From assembly GCA_963833745.1 (NCBI GenBank), contig CAWHZD010000008.1, positions 496,001 through 560,000 on the forward strand: a DNA stretch of 64,000 nt, given 5' to 3'. A program made the translations under genes and the position numbers. Of the stretch, positions 16,723 through 26,502 are shown piece by piece. Position 1 is the stretch's first letter. Each line of letters opens with the position of its first letter. The notes below the pieces were generated by a model, which saw nothing but the letters and a program-made list of their open reading frames with translations, was not told the origin of the DNA and did no database searches. Origin of the DNA: AP-15 sp963833745 (GTDB lineage: Bacteria > Pseudomonadota > Alphaproteobacteria > ATCC43930 > CGMCC-115725).

Positions 16723-18906
16723 TCACTCCGCCGCCTGCGGCCGGGTCAGCACCAGCGCTTCGTGAGCCACGGCGGCGGTCGCGGGGGGCGAGAGTTCGCC
16801 CTCGCCGGCGAGTTGGACGGTCGGGAAGGCGAATTTGATGCCATTGGCGTCGAAAGCTTTTTTGATCCTGGCAAGAGCCTGTCGCCTGACGACGAAATTC
16901 TCGCCGGGCAACGTCATCATCTTCATCCGGATCTGGACGGCGTAATCGCCGAACGCGTCGACCCCCTGCATCTTTAGCGGCTCGAGGATCACGGGCTTGA
17001 ATTCGGGCTCCTCGGCCAGCTCCAGCCCGATCTGCTTGATCAGCTTTCTGGCGAGATCGATATTGCTGTCGTAGCTGATGCCGACCGTCAGCTTGTCGAT
17101 GACCCAGTCGCGGCTCATGTTCTGGACGGCGCCCAACAGGCTGAATGGAACCGTGTAGACCGGGCCACGCTGATGCCGCAGCCTGACCGAACGAAAGCTG
17201 AAAAATTCGACCGTCCCCTTGTAGTTGCCGCTCTGGATGTATTCGCCGACCCGGAACGCGTCGTCGAGCAGGTAGAAAACGCCGGCGATCACGTCGCGAA
17301 CCAGAGACTGGGCGCCAAAACCAATCGCGACGCCAAGGACGCTGAGACCCGCGATCAGCGGTCCGATCTCGACGCCCATCGCCGCCAGCCCCATCATCGC
17401 CGCGACGACGAAGACGACGACGAACAGAATATTGCGGAAAATCGGCAACAAGGTTCGCAGCCGGGCCCGCCGGCGCGCTTCTGGGGTGCTCGGAAGACCC
17501 GGATCGGCGGTCTCGGTGAGCTTGATATCGATCGCGGCTTTCGAGACGTGCCAAATGAAATCGGCGATCAGGGCAATGGCGACGGCGCTCAGCGCACCGT
17601 GCGCGATGCGGGCCATCATCGTCTCCCGCCCGGCCAGGCTCTCCATGTCGATGTCCCAGCCCCAGGCGAGCAGCGCCAGCGCGCCGATGATCAGCGCCGC
17701 GCGGAGGCCACGCTCGAGAAAGACCGTGGTGAGGCTTTGCGCACCGGCGATTTCGACCGCGCCGGGCGGTCGCAGCACATGCTCGACCGCGCGCCGGGTC
17801 AAGCGGTCGGCAAGAGGCCAGACAATGACGACCCCGAGCAACCAGAAGGCCGGCATCGCGCCTGCCACGCGCAGACCCCACAACAGCACCAGTGATGCAG
17901 TCAGCAGCGCGTTCAGCTTGACCCGGCTCAAGCGGCGGTTTTCGTACCCGAATTCGGACCCGGCTTCGGCGCTTTCCAGCGGCCGGCGCCACAAAGCTTC
18001 GAGGATGATGGCGAGCGTGCCGAGGCCGAGCGCGTAGCCCACTATGTCGCGCCCTGCCGGCGAGATGCCGACGGCGCCGAGCAAACCGTGGGTCACCAAG
18101 CCGAGCGCCAGCCAGCCGATGAACAGGCGCATCCGCAGGTACCAGTAGCGCGCCGCCGCCGAATCCATCGGGATGACGCGAAAGCGGTCGTTGTAGGGCG
18201 CCAGCATTAACCGGCCGAGCACGGCGGCGATGCGGATCGCCAGAAAAACGATCAGATAGCCCAACACGATCTGGCGCAGGATGTGCGGCCAGTGAAATAC
18301 CAGGAAGGCGCCGATGCTGCCGATAGCAAAGGCGGCGACGAGCCCAAAAGCGAAGCCCGCCCGTTCGGCGACGAGTTGCACGCGATCGCCGACGGTCTCG
18401 ACCGGATGCTCGTCGAGATGCCGCCTGATCCGCCGCGTCACGCCGTAAAACAGGGCCTCGGCGCCAAAGCCCAGCGCCACAAAGACGCCGAGCAAAATCA
18501 GAATGTGCCGCGGGCTGCGGCCTTCCATTTTATCGCGGAAGACGTTGCCGGCCTGGACAAACTGCTGCGGCAGATCCGGCAGCGCATCCGTCATCGCGAC
18601 GATGTGCTCACGCACCCCCTCGACGCGGTCGGACATGAAATCGGCGGGCGATTGATGCGCCTCCGCCGTCGCAGTCGGCGTAGTGGTGGCGCTGGTGTGC
18701 TGCTCCTTCAGCCAGGTCTGCACCCTGGGGTCGGCCAGCAGACTCAGCAGCGCATCGATCTCCGCGGGAGTTGCTGTTTCGGTCGAGGTCTTTGCCGAAT
18801 TGGCAGACGGTGCCGCCGCGCGGGCGGCGTGGGCCGCCGGCAGTGTCGCGATACCAATCAGAAGCGCCGCAAGCCAGACCGCCGCGGCACGCCGTGCATG
18901 CCCGAT
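16723..18906 (-). CDS. MscS-family mechanosensitive ion channel
   Basis: A protein of about 728 residues with a signal peptide (AVWLAALLIGIATLPAAHA), a periplasmic low-complexity region, about ten membrane helices and the MscS core: GVAIGFGAQSLVRDVIAGVF in the pore-lining helix, then the beta domain GEYIQSGNYKGTVEFFSFRS. It should open under membrane tension to release solutes. The start is a problem: no ATG, GTG or TTG is in frame just before the signal peptide. The coordinates use the first codon after the upstream stop that has an SD-like GGGAG in front (ATC at 18906). An ATG at 18898 would be in frame if one base were missing. It follows the ABM gene directly. Confidence 0.82.
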   Translation of the reverse strand: MGHARRAAAVWLAALLIGIATLPAAHAARAAAPSANSAKTSTETATPAEIDALLSLLADPRVQTWLKEQHTSATTTPTATAEAHQSPADFMSDRVEGVREHIVAMTDALPDLPQQFVQAGNVFRDKMEGRSPRHILILLGVFVALGFGAEALFYGVTRRIRRHLDEHPVETVGDRVQLVAERAGFAFGLVAAFAIGSIGAFLVFHWPHILRQIVLGYLIVFLAIRIAAVLGRLMLAPYNDRFRVIPMDSAAARYWYLRMRLFIGWLALGLVTHGLLGAVGISPAGRDIVGYALGLGTLAIILEALWRRPLESAEAGSEFGYENRRLSRVKLNALLTASLVLLWGLRVAGAMPAFWLLGVVIVWPLADRLTRRAVEHVLRPPGAVEIAGAQSLTTVFLERGLRAALIIGALALLAWGWDIDMESLAGRETMMARIAHGALSAVAIALIADFIWHVSKAAIDIKLTETADPGLPSTPEARRRARLRTLLPIFRNILFVVVFVVAAMMGLAAMGVEIGPLIAGLSVLGVAIGFGAQSLVRDVIAGVFYLLDDAFRVGEYIQSGNYKGTVEFFSFRSVRLRHQRGPVYTVPFSLLGAVQNMSRDWVIDKLTVGISYDSNIDLARKLIKQIGLELAEEPEFKPVILEPLKMQGVDAFGDYAVQIRMKMMTLPGENFVVRRQALARIKKAFDANGIKFAFPTVQLAGEGELSPPATAAVAHEALVLTRPQAAE

Positions 18907-18920
18907 GACGGGTCTCCCTG

Positions 18921-19202
18921 CTAATCGGCCGGCGCGCCGCGTGCGACTCTGCGGCCGACGATCCAGTCTTTGTAGGTGTTGCCTGGCATCGGCCCCTTCG
19001 CGTGGGCGTCGAGCGCCGCCTGGTCGCGCCATTTCTCGATCAGGACAATATGCTTGTCGTCGTCTTTCGGCAACATCAAGTCGAATTGCATGCAGCCGTC
19101 ATCTCGGCGGGAGCGCTGCGCATGCCCGCGCATCAACTCGAGAAACTGACTGCGGTGTTCCGGCTTCACCTCGAATTCGACGACGATCATGACCTGACTC
19201 AT
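18921..19202 (-). CDS. Antibiotic biosynthesis monooxygenase (ABM) domain protein
   Basis: A 93-residue ferredoxin-like ABM protein. MIVVEFEVKPEHRSQFLELM and later CMQFDLML and VLIEKWRDQAALDAHAKGP match the dimeric YgiN/ABM pattern. Such proteins are small oxygenases or reductases without cofactor; the substrate cannot be told. It is divergent from the CoA-transferase gene and sits immediately upstream of the MscS gene on the same strand. Confidence 0.88.
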   Translation of the reverse strand: MSQVMIVVEFEVKPEHRSQFLELMRGHAQRSRRDDGCMQFDLMLPKDDDKHIVLIEKWRDQAALDAHAKGPMPGNTYKDWIVGRRVARGAPAD

Positions 19203-19292
19203 CGGCGTTCCCTTTCTGCGTCATTTCGAGGCATCATCGGCCATCGCCTGGCGCCGAAGCAAGCGCCGCTTTTATTGATGGGAGAAGACGAG

Positions 19293-20705
19293 ATGGCACA
19301 CGATGCGCTGCGCACGATCCTGCCGATCGCCGGTTGGCCGGAGGAGCGGCTCCGCCAGGTCGAGATCACCGGCGGCGCCGACCCGGTGTTGCCGACATCG
19401 TTTCGGATCGGCGCCGCCGGTGCGGCGGCGCTGGCCGCGACCGGTCTCGCTGCCGCTGATCTGTGGGAATTACGCGGCGGGCGGCGCCAGGACGTGTCGG
19501 TTGATCTGCGCCAGGCCGTTGCCTCCCTGCGCAGCGGCCATTACCTGCAGATCAACGGCGCCGCGATATCGACCGAGCGTAACCCGGTGATGGGGGTGTA
19601 TCCGGCAAAGAACGGCCGCTGGAGCTACATCCACGCCAATTTTCCCAACCACCGCGCCGCTGCGATGAGCGTGCTCGGCGTTCCCGAAGAGCGCGAGGCG
19701 GTCCGCCAGGCGGTGGCGAAATGGGACGCGCTCGAACTCGAGGAGGCCATTCTCGCCGCCAAGGGTGCCGGCGGCATGGTGCGCAGCATGGAAGAATGGG
19801 CGAAGCACCCGCAGGCCGCCGCGATCGCCTCGCTGCCATTGATGGAGATCGTCAAGATCGGCGACAGCGCGCCTATACCATTGCCGGAAGGCGAGAGGCC
19901 GTTGTCGGGCATCCGCGTCCTCGACCTGACCCGCGTGCTCGCCGGGCCGACCTCGGCCCGCACCTTGGCCGAGCACGGCGCCGACGTGATGAAGATCACC
20001 GCGCCGCATCTCCCGAACATCGGCTACCAGGAATACGACACCGGCCACGGCAAACTGCAGGCGCATCTGGATTTGCGCCAGCCGCGCGATCTCGACACCC
20101 TGCTCGGGCTGGTGCGCGAAGCCGACATCTTCACCCAGGGCTATCGGCCGGGCACGCTGGGGAACCGCGGCCTGTCGCCCGAGGAGCTGGCGAAATTGCG
20201 ACCGGGTCTCGTCTATGTGTCGATGTGCGCGTTCGGCCATGCCGGTCCCTGGGCGTCGCGCCGCGGCTTTGACACAGTGGTGCAGACGGTGAGCGGGATC
20301 ACCTCGCGTCAAGGCGAGCTGTTCCCCGGCGCCAGCCCCGGTCCGCAGTTTTATCCGGTGTCGGCGATCGATTACCTGACCGGGTATCTGATGGCGTTCG
20401 GTGCGATGGCGGCGCTGGCGCGGCGGGCGCGCGAAGGCGGCAGTTGGCTCGTGCGCATCTCGCTGGCCCAGACCGGCCGCTGGCTCGTCGACCGCGGCCA
20501 GGTGCCTGAAGCGGCGCTGAAAGATGTCGACAAGGAACTATACCCGGCGGAGATCGCCCGCTGGTCGATCGAAAGCGACACGCCGGTTGGCCGGTTGCGC
20601 CATCTGGGACCAACCGTACGCCTCTCCGAAACCGCACCCTATTGGGCGCGCCCCTCGGCTCCACTCGGCTACCACGAGCCCGTCTGGCCGGCCCGTGCGG
20701 CGTAA
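19293..20705 (+). CDS. CaiB/BaiF (class III) CoA-transferase
   Basis: A 470-residue CoA-transferase. The family signature PLSGIRVLDLTRVLAGPTSA is near residue 205, with LAEHGADVMKITAP and the later READIFTQGYRPGTLG and RPGLVYVSMCAFGHAGPWA. The N-terminal 200 residues form a partial, more divergent lobe, as in the two-lobed members of the family. The expected catalytic Asp region (hLDLR) is present as LDLRQPRD. The ATG at 19293 was preferred over 19278 because GGAG lies eight bases before it. CoA donor and acceptor are unknown. Confidence 0.88.
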   Translation: MAHDALRTILPIAGWPEERLRQVEITGGADPVLPTSFRIGAAGAAALAATGLAAADLWELRGGRRQDVSVDLRQAVASLRSGHYLQINGAAISTERNPVMGVYPAKNGRWSYIHANFPNHRAAAMSVLGVPEEREAVRQAVAKWDALELEEAILAAKGAGGMVRSMEEWAKHPQAAAIASLPLMEIVKIGDSAPIPLPEGERPLSGIRVLDLTRVLAGPTSARTLAEHGADVMKITAPHLPNIGYQEYDTGHGKLQAHLDLRQPRDLDTLLGLVREADIFTQGYRPGTLGNRGLSPEELAKLRPGLVYVSMCAFGHAGPWASRRGFDTVVQTVSGITSRQGELFPGASPGPQFYPVSAIDYLTGYLMAFGAMAALARRAREGGSWLVRISLAQTGRWLVDRGQVPEAALKDVDKELYPAEIARWSIESDTPVGRLRHLGPTVRLSETAPYWARPSAPLGYHEPVWPARAA

Positions 20706-20908
20706 CCGACGATAGCGCCGGCACCTTCGTTCCGCCCGGCGACCGGAATGGGCCCGTCGCCGCCGAGTTCCAGCGCCTGCGGCAAAGCGCGGAGATAAAT
20801 TGCGCTGTTCCACACCTGCGCGACCGCGAGCACGGCGAGCAGCAGCCCTAACGCAATCGTCGTGGCAGCCCAGGCTTTGGTAAGCGCGGAGAGGGACAAC
20901 TCGATCAT
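20669..20908 (-). CDS. Possible small membrane protein (doubtful)
   Basis: An open frame of about 79 residues starting MIELSLSALTKAW with one strong hydrophobic segment, TIALGLLLAVLAVAQVW. It overlaps the 3' end of the CoA-transferase gene on the other strand. The frame stays open upstream to 20974. No family is recognised. It could equally be the shadow of non-coding sequence. Confidence 0.3.
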   Translation of the reverse strand: MIELSLSALTKAWAATTIALGLLLAVLAVAQVWNSAIYLRALPQALELGGDGPIPVAGRNEGAGAIVGYAARAGQTGSW

Positions 20909-21631
20909 GGTCGCAAACCCGATGATCCCGACATTCAGCGGCGGCCAACCCCGGCCGCCGTTGTTGACGGTCATTCTCGGGGTCAGCGCTGAACCCGGCT
21001 GTGAGCGGGCTCACAGAACGAAGAATTTTCACGGCAGAGACCGGCATCTTCGCCCGCTTGCATTCCGCAGGCTTGGGCCGGAGGCGCGCCCCCGGGAGCA
21101 GGGGCTCGCGTGCCGGCGTGACAAGCGTAAAGTGGAGAACGCAGTGCGGGTTGAACCGTTTGACGTCCACGTTCCGGCGCCGCGGCGACCGCCTACCGGC
21201 GCAGGTTTCGCTTTCCCTTTACAATATCGCCAGCGGCGGATCGGATACCGCGAGGGAAAAGGTGCTTGTCGCCGGGGTGAATGTGCTGTTCGCGATGAAC
21301 CCGGACAGCTGGGCTGAATACCCGGGTCAGCCGGTGCAGTAGCAAAGATGCGGCGGGTTCAGATCGATAGCGTCTCGCTCAATCGCTGTGGGATTGCCAC
21401 AGCGCCAGTCGAATTGGTAACGTGATGCTATGAGCAATCCGCGTGCCAACGTCATAATAAAGGTCAATTTAACGTCATATAATTGAATTAATTAAACTAA
21501 TTTATCGCCCTTTTGAGCAGGTGGTGTCACTCCTCTACATCCGAGACACGTGCCTCGCCTGAAACATCCGACTGACCAACGAATGAGACAGATCCACCAA
21601 CAGCCTCGCCGAGGCCGGCAGGACGGCGGTG
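20706..21631. other. Gene-poor gap with an AT-rich island
   Basis: About 925 bases without a confident gene apart from the doubtful minus-strand frame above. A plus-strand frame at 21001-21342 ends in a protein-like tail (VLVAGVNVLFAMNPDSWAEY) but has an implausible N-terminus. It may be a gene remnant. Bases 21440-21520 are sharply AT-rich against the GC-rich surroundings and contain two copies of AACGTCATA 22-23 bases apart. Confidence 0.45.
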
Positions 21632-22439
21632 TCATCCCACCGCCGCGCTCCTGAAATAGGCCTCGATCGCCTTGGCGAGGCCGCGGGCCAGGCCTTGCTG
21701 ATACGAGGGCTGCTGCAACAGCCGCTCCTCGATCGGGTTCGACAAACAGCCCAGTTCAACCAGGGCAGAGGGAATGTCCGGCGCGGTCAGCACGACAAAG
21801 CCGGCAGAGCGCTGGGGATTTTCGAGCAGTTTGACCTCACGGCCGAGCGAACTGACGACGTCGTGCGCCAGCTCGAGCGAAAGATTGTCGGTCCGGCGCC
21901 GGGCCAGGGCGATCAGAATGGAGCCGACTTCGCGCGGCTGACGAGACAGGCGCACGCCAGCGACGACGTCGCGGTTTTCACTGTCGGCGAGATCGGCCGC
22001 CTCGCGATCCGAAGCCGTGGCCGACAACGTGAATACCGACAGCCCGCGCATTGCCGTATTGGGCAGTGCGTCGGCATGCACCGACAAAAACAGGTCGGCA
22101 CGCAGCCCGCGCGCGCGGGCAACACGCTCACGCAACGGCACATATTCGTCGGCGGCGCGGGTCAGCGCCGCCCGAAAGCCGCGGGTCGCCCGCAGCAGAC
22201 GCACGAGCCGGCTCGCGACCGCAAACGTAATGTATTTCTCGTACACGCCGCCCGCGCCGACCGCGCCCGGGTCGATCCCGCCATGCCCAGGATCGATGAC
22301 GACCATCGGCAGATAGCGCGGCCGCGGCCGGCCCCGTGCGGGCGGCTGCGCCAAAGCAAGCGTCGACCGCCGATCCGGCAGCCGCACCGCCCACCAGCAG
22401 GCGCAGCACCGTGCGCCGCGCCAAGGCAATGTTCCACAT
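21632..22439 (-). CDS. N-acetylmuramoyl-L-alanine amidase (Amidase_3), frame-broken
   Basis: Cleaves the amide between muramic acid and the peptide in peptidoglycan, typically during daughter-cell separation. The catalytic domain is complete: VVIDPGHGGIDPGA (zinc His), GVYEKYITF (zinc Glu), FLSVHADALP (zinc His) and SALVELGCLSNPIEE (catalytic Glu). The N-terminal export signal, MWNIALARRTVLRLLVGGAA, is twin-arginine-like and lies in another frame. Removing one G around 22366-22372 joins GSA to STLALAQPPARG, a normal signal-peptide end. Corrected length is about 268 residues. The break is near the signal peptide cleavage site, so the mature enzyme is intact. Confidence 0.85.
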
Positions 22440-22596
22440 CCCCCAACCCCAAGCGGCGCGCGCCCGCCCCACCGGGTTCCGCCGCTTAGCTTTTATAATG
22501 TGCCCATAATGAAATTGAGACTACTGCGGCGGTCGCGTTTTCGCCGATCGCCGCAAACGACCGAAGAACTTAGCGGCGGGCTTGCCGGCGAAGACT

Positions 22597-22950
22597 TTAC
22601 GACCCGCCACGGCGGTCGTCCTGCGAGCGGCGAATTTGCGATGGCGGCACCGGCCGCTGCGACCCGAACAGCGAACGCATGCCAGTCGCGACCCCCCGGA
22701 AGACAAGTCGAGCCGGCCGCAGAAATCGCCGGTGGAGGTATTCGGCGGCGACGGTTTTGCCCGGCCGATGACGCAGGCTGGCCATGCCGTGCCGCCGGTA
22801 ATCCGCAACCCAGGCAGCGACAAGGCGTTCCGGCACGGCGACCGCGGCAGCGGCATCGGCAATGGTCCACCCGTCAACGATGACGCGTTGCACGATCTGC
22901 CCGCGCTGCGCCGCGCTGAGCGCGGAGGGACGAGTTGAAACACTCTTCAT
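22597..22950 (-). CDS. Small helix-turn-helix protein, transposase-N-terminus-like
   Basis: A protein of about 117 residues. Residues about 5-65 form a helix-turn-helix of the type that begins IS481-like transposases: SAAQRGQIVQRVIVDGWTI, then ADAAAAVAVPERLVAAWVAD and RRHGMASLRHRPG. No DDE catalytic domain follows; instead there is a basic tail. It may be a stand-alone DNA-binding protein or the remnant of an IS481-type gene. Start at 22950 (MKSVSTRPS). The C-terminal frame is uncertain. Confidence 0.55.
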   Translation of the reverse strand: MKSVSTRPSALSAAQRGQIVQRVIVDGWTIADAAAAVAVPERLVAAWVADYRRHGMASLRHRPGKTVAAEYLHRRFLRPARLVFRGVATGMRSLFGSQRPVPPSQIRRSQDDRRGGS

Positions 22951-22990
22951 TCTGCGCGAACGCCAGGCCATGGCGACAATTCCCCGCTGC

Positions 22991-23984
22991 TCAGGCTTTT
23001 ACGTCGACGACGATGCGGCCGCGCACCTCGCCGTTGAGAATCTTTGGCGCCAGCCCCGGCAAGGCCGCGAGCGACACGATCTGCGTCATTTGGTCGAGAC
23101 GGTTGAGCGGCAGGTCGACTGCAAGCCGTCGCCATGCCTCGATGCGTTCTTCGCGCGGGCACATGACCGAATCAATTCCAAGCAGGTTCACTCCGCGCAG
23201 CAGAAACGGCAGCACCGTCGCCGGCAGGTCGCTGCCGCCGGCAAGCCCGCAGGCGGCGACGCTGGCGCGGTATTTGAGCTGAGTTGAGAATTGTCGCGAG
23301 AGACATGCCGCCGACCGCGTCGATCGCACCCGCCCAGCGCTCGCTGTCGAGTGGCCGCGCGGGTTTGGCTGCCAGCGCGGCGCGCTCGATCAGATCGGCA
23401 GCACCGAGGCTGGTCAGATAATCGCGCATCTCGGGCCGACCAGTCGCCGCCACCACGCGATGGCCGAGCTGCGCCAGCAGCGCCGTCGCGATGCTGCCGA
23501 GGCCGCCGGCCGCACCGGTGACGAGGACATCGCCGGCACCGGGGCGCAGCCCATGCCGCTCCAGCGCCATCACCGCCAGCATCGACGTGAAACCTGCCGT
23601 GCCGATCGCCATTGCCTGCGCGGTGCTGAGCCGATCGGGCCGGCGCAGCAACCACGCGGCCTTGACTCGCGCTTTTTCGGCATAGCCGCCCCAATGCATC
23701 TCGCCGACCCGCCAGCCGGTCAAAATCACCGGGTCTCCCGGATTGAATTCGGGCGATGTCGAGTGCTCGACTTTCCCGGCGAAGTCGATGCCGGGAACAT
23801 GCGGATAACTGCGGACGAGACGGCCGGTCCCCTGCAGGATCATCGCGTCCTTGTAGTTGAGCGTCGAATATTCGACTGAGACGGTAACCTCGCCCGGCGG
23901 CAGGCGAGCTTCGTCGACCGCCTCGACGCGCGCGGCGACCTTCCCACCTTCTTCGTGCAGCACCAGAGCCCGGAACGTCGCCAT
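22991..23984 (-). CDS. MDR-family quinone oxidoreductase, YhdH/acrylyl-CoA reductase type, frame-broken
   Basis: About 330 residues when repaired. The first part (MATFRALVLHEEGG) shows the MDR opening EVTVSVEYSTLNYKDAM, the VPGIDFAGKV block and the NADPH-binding VLVTGAAGGLGSIATALLAQ. The second part carries VAACGLAGG and LPATVLPFLLRGVNLLGIDS, typical of YhdH. The frame changes near 23285; removing one A from CTCAACTC gives LATILTQLKYRASVAACG, as in the family. Likely NADPH-dependent reduction of acryloyl-CoA or another small enoyl compound. Next to a thiolase gene on the same strand. Confidence 0.85.
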
Positions 23985-24086
23985 GATGCCTCTCTTAAAC
24001 CACAATATGACTTGCGCCGCCCTTAACGACGGTCAACTTTCCGCGCGGCCACCGCTCCTGTCTACACACGCGCCGCCAATTAAGCG

Positions 24087-25256
24087 TCAGGCGCGCAGCG
24101 GTTCGAGGATGCTGACGAAATTGGCGACCGCCGCACCCCCCATATTCATGATTCCGGCGAGTGCGGCACCCGGCACCTGGATGCCGCCCGCCTGCCCGGT
24201 TACCTGCATCGCGGCCAGCACATGCATCGAAACCCCAGTGGCGCCGATCGGATGGCCCTTCGATTTAAGGCCGCCCGACGGGTTGACCGGGAGCCGACCC
24301 TCTTTTTCGGTCCAGCCTTCGAGGATGGCGCGCGCACCCTCGCCTTTCGGGGTCAAGCCCATCGCCTCGTATTCGATCAGTTCGGCGATCGTAAAGCAGT
24401 CATGGGTCTCTACCAGATCGAGATCGTCGAGCGAGAGCCGCGCGTCGGCGAGCGCCCGCCGCCAGGCGAGCGCCGGGCCCTCGAATGCGATCACGTCGCG
24501 CCGGCTCATCGGCAAAAAGTCGTTGACCTGCTCGGCGGCGCGGAAAATCACCGCCTTCTTCAGGCTCAGCGCGGTCGCCGTGTCGGCGAGCACGACCGCT
24601 GCGGCGCCGTCCGAGACCAGCGAGCAATCGGTGCGCTTCAGCGGCCCGGCGACAATCGGGTTCTTGTCCGAAACCGTGCGGCAGAACTCGTAGCCGAGGT
24701 CCTTTTGCATCTGGGCCAGCGGGTTCAAGACGCCGTTCTTGTGGTTTTTGGCGGCGATCCGCGCCAGCGCATCCGACTGGTCGCCATAGCGCTGGAAATA
24801 GCTCTGCGCGATCTGCCCAAAGATGCCGGCAAAGCCGCCCTCGATCGCGTCCTCTTCCTTGCGGTAGCTGGCGCCGAGCAGGATGTCGCCGACCTGCGCG
24901 CCGCCGATTTCGGTCATCTTTTCGACGCCGACGACGAGCGCCAGTCGCGCCTTGCCGGCGGCGATCGCGTTCAGTCCTTGATGGATCGCAGCCGAGCCGG
25001 TGGCGCAGGCGTCCTCGACCCGCGTCGCCGGCTTGAAGCGAAAGCCAGGATCGGCCTGAAACACCAAGGACGCCGGGAATTCCTGGCGGACAAAGCCGCC
25101 GTTCATCGTGCCGAGGTAAACCGTGTCGATGTCGGCCGCCGCGACGCCGGCATCGGCGAGGGCCACCTGGGTCACCTCGACGATCAGCGACTCGATGTCC
25201 CGTCCTTCATGCTTGCCGAACTTGCTGTGCGCCCAGCCGACGATGCAACCGCTCAT
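24087..25256 (-). CDS. Thiolase / acetyl-CoA acetyltransferase family protein
   Basis: A 389-residue thiolase of the SCP-x-like branch. The acyl-accepting Cys84 lies in EDACATGSAA, the His of ETHDCFTIAELIEYE and the second catalytic block GHPIGATGVSMH are present. This set predicts an active condensing or cleaving thiolase. The start at 25256 (MSGCIVGWAHSKFG) has GGAGGG just upstream; the frame extends twelve codons further but without a better site. Divergent from pyrC. Confidence 0.9.
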   Translation of the reverse strand: MSGCIVGWAHSKFGKHEGRDIESLIVEVTQVALADAGVAAADIDTVYLGTMNGGFVRQEFPASLVFQADPGFRFKPATRVEDACATGSAAIHQGLNAIAAGKARLALVVGVEKMTEIGGAQVGDILLGASYRKEEDAIEGGFAGIFGQIAQSYFQRYGDQSDALARIAAKNHKNGVLNPLAQMQKDLGYEFCRTVSDKNPIVAGPLKRTDCSLVSDGAAAVVLADTATALSLKKAVIFRAAEQVNDFLPMSRRDVIAFEGPALAWRRALADARLSLDDLDLVETHDCFTIAELIEYEAMGLTPKGEGARAILEGWTEKEGRLPVNPSGGLKSKGHPIGATGVSMHVLAAMQVTGQAGGIQVPGAALAGIMNMGGAAVANFVSILEPLRA

Positions 25257-25324
25257 GCCGCCCTCCGAAAAGCTGATCGCGGCGGTGGTCATGGCGCGAC
25301 CGCCTGCGAATTATCTATTCTGAT

Positions 25325-26383
25325 ATGGGTAAAAAAATGGCGGAGAGAATGGACACGATCACCCTGCGCCGGCCGGATGACTGGCACGTCCATCTGCGCG
25401 ACGGCGCTATGCTGACCGTGGTTTTGCCATTCACCGCTCGGCAATTCGCCCGCGCGATCGTGATGCCGAATTTGGTGCCGCCGGTGACCGATATCGCTGC
25501 GGCACGGGCCTACCGCCGGCGGATCATCGCCACACTCCCGGCGGGCTGTGATTTCACGCCGCTGATGACTTGCTATCTGACCGACGCGACTGACCCGGAG
25601 GCGATCGCGCGCGGCTTTGCCGAAGGCGTCTTCGCCGCGGTCAAGCTTTACCCGGCGCATGCGACGACGAACTCTGCCTTTGGCGTTACTGATCTCGATC
25701 GCGTGCAGCGCGTGCTCGAACGCATGGCCGAGATCGGCATGCCGTTGCTTGTCCACGGCGAGGTGACCGACCCGGAGGTCGATATCTTCGACCGCGAAGC
25801 GGTGTTCATCGCCCGGATGCTCGACCCGCTGCGCCGTCGCCTGCCCGAACTGCCCATCGTGCTCGAACACATCACCACCGAGGAAGCGGCCCAGTACGTC
25901 GCCGACGGCGGCTCCAATCTGGCGGCGACGATCACCGCCCATCATCTTGTCATCAACCGCAACGCGCTGTTCGCCGGCGGCATCCATCCGCATCTCTATT
26001 GCCTGCCGATCGCCAAGCGCGAGAAGCACCGGCTGGCGTTGCGCCGGGCCGCAACCTCGGGCGACCGGCACTTTTTTCTTGGCACCGACAGCGCGCCGCA
26101 CGCACGCCCGACCAAGGAAACCGCCTGCGGCTGTGCCGGCATTTTCACCGCGGCCACCGCACTCGAACTCTATGCCGAGGTGTTTGCCGACGACGGCGCC
26201 CTCGACCATTTCGAAGCCTTCGCGGCGCTCAACGGCCCCGCCTTCTACCACCGCCCGCCCAACGAAGCCCGGATCACTCTGCGGCGCCAGCCGTTCCCCG
26301 TGCCCCAGTACATCGGCGCCGGCGAAACCATCACCGTCCCGTTCCGCGCCGGCGAGACCCTGCTCTGGCGGCTCGCCGACTAG
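25325..26383 (+). CDS. pyrC: Dihydroorotase
   Basis: Third step of pyrimidine synthesis: cyclisation of carbamoyl-aspartate to dihydroorotate. All metal ligands of the type II enzyme are visible: DDWHVHLRDG, the carboxylated lysine in AAVKLYPAHAT, LLVHGEVTD, LEHITTEEA and FLGTDSAPHARPTKE. Length 352 residues, typical for PyrC. An internal ATG (MDTITLRRPDD) nine codons in is an alternative start. Confidence 0.96.
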   Translation: MGKKMAERMDTITLRRPDDWHVHLRDGAMLTVVLPFTARQFARAIVMPNLVPPVTDIAAARAYRRRIIATLPAGCDFTPLMTCYLTDATDPEAIARGFAEGVFAAVKLYPAHATTNSAFGVTDLDRVQRVLERMAEIGMPLLVHGEVTDPEVDIFDREAVFIARMLDPLRRRLPELPIVLEHITTEEAAQYVADGGSNLAATITAHHLVINRNALFAGGIHPHLYCLPIAKREKHRLALRRAATSGDRHFFLGTDSAPHARPTKETACGCAGIFTAATALELYAEVFADDGALDHFEAFAALNGPAFYHRPPNEARITLRRQPFPVPQYIGAGETITVPFRAGETLLWRLAD

Positions 26384-26502
26384 AGCCGGGCCGGCGCCGG
26401 TTCGCTATTTTGGTCCCGTGGGCCGGGCTTGATCCGGCTATCCGCGTGTCCGACACTGGCGCCATCAGCGGCAGGCGAATTGCTCGACAGCGGGAGCGGC
26501 GG

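Noticed and set aside
24222..25415. 397-codon plus-strand frame opposite the thiolase gene
   Set aside because: Mirror frame of a gene with complete catalytic motifs.
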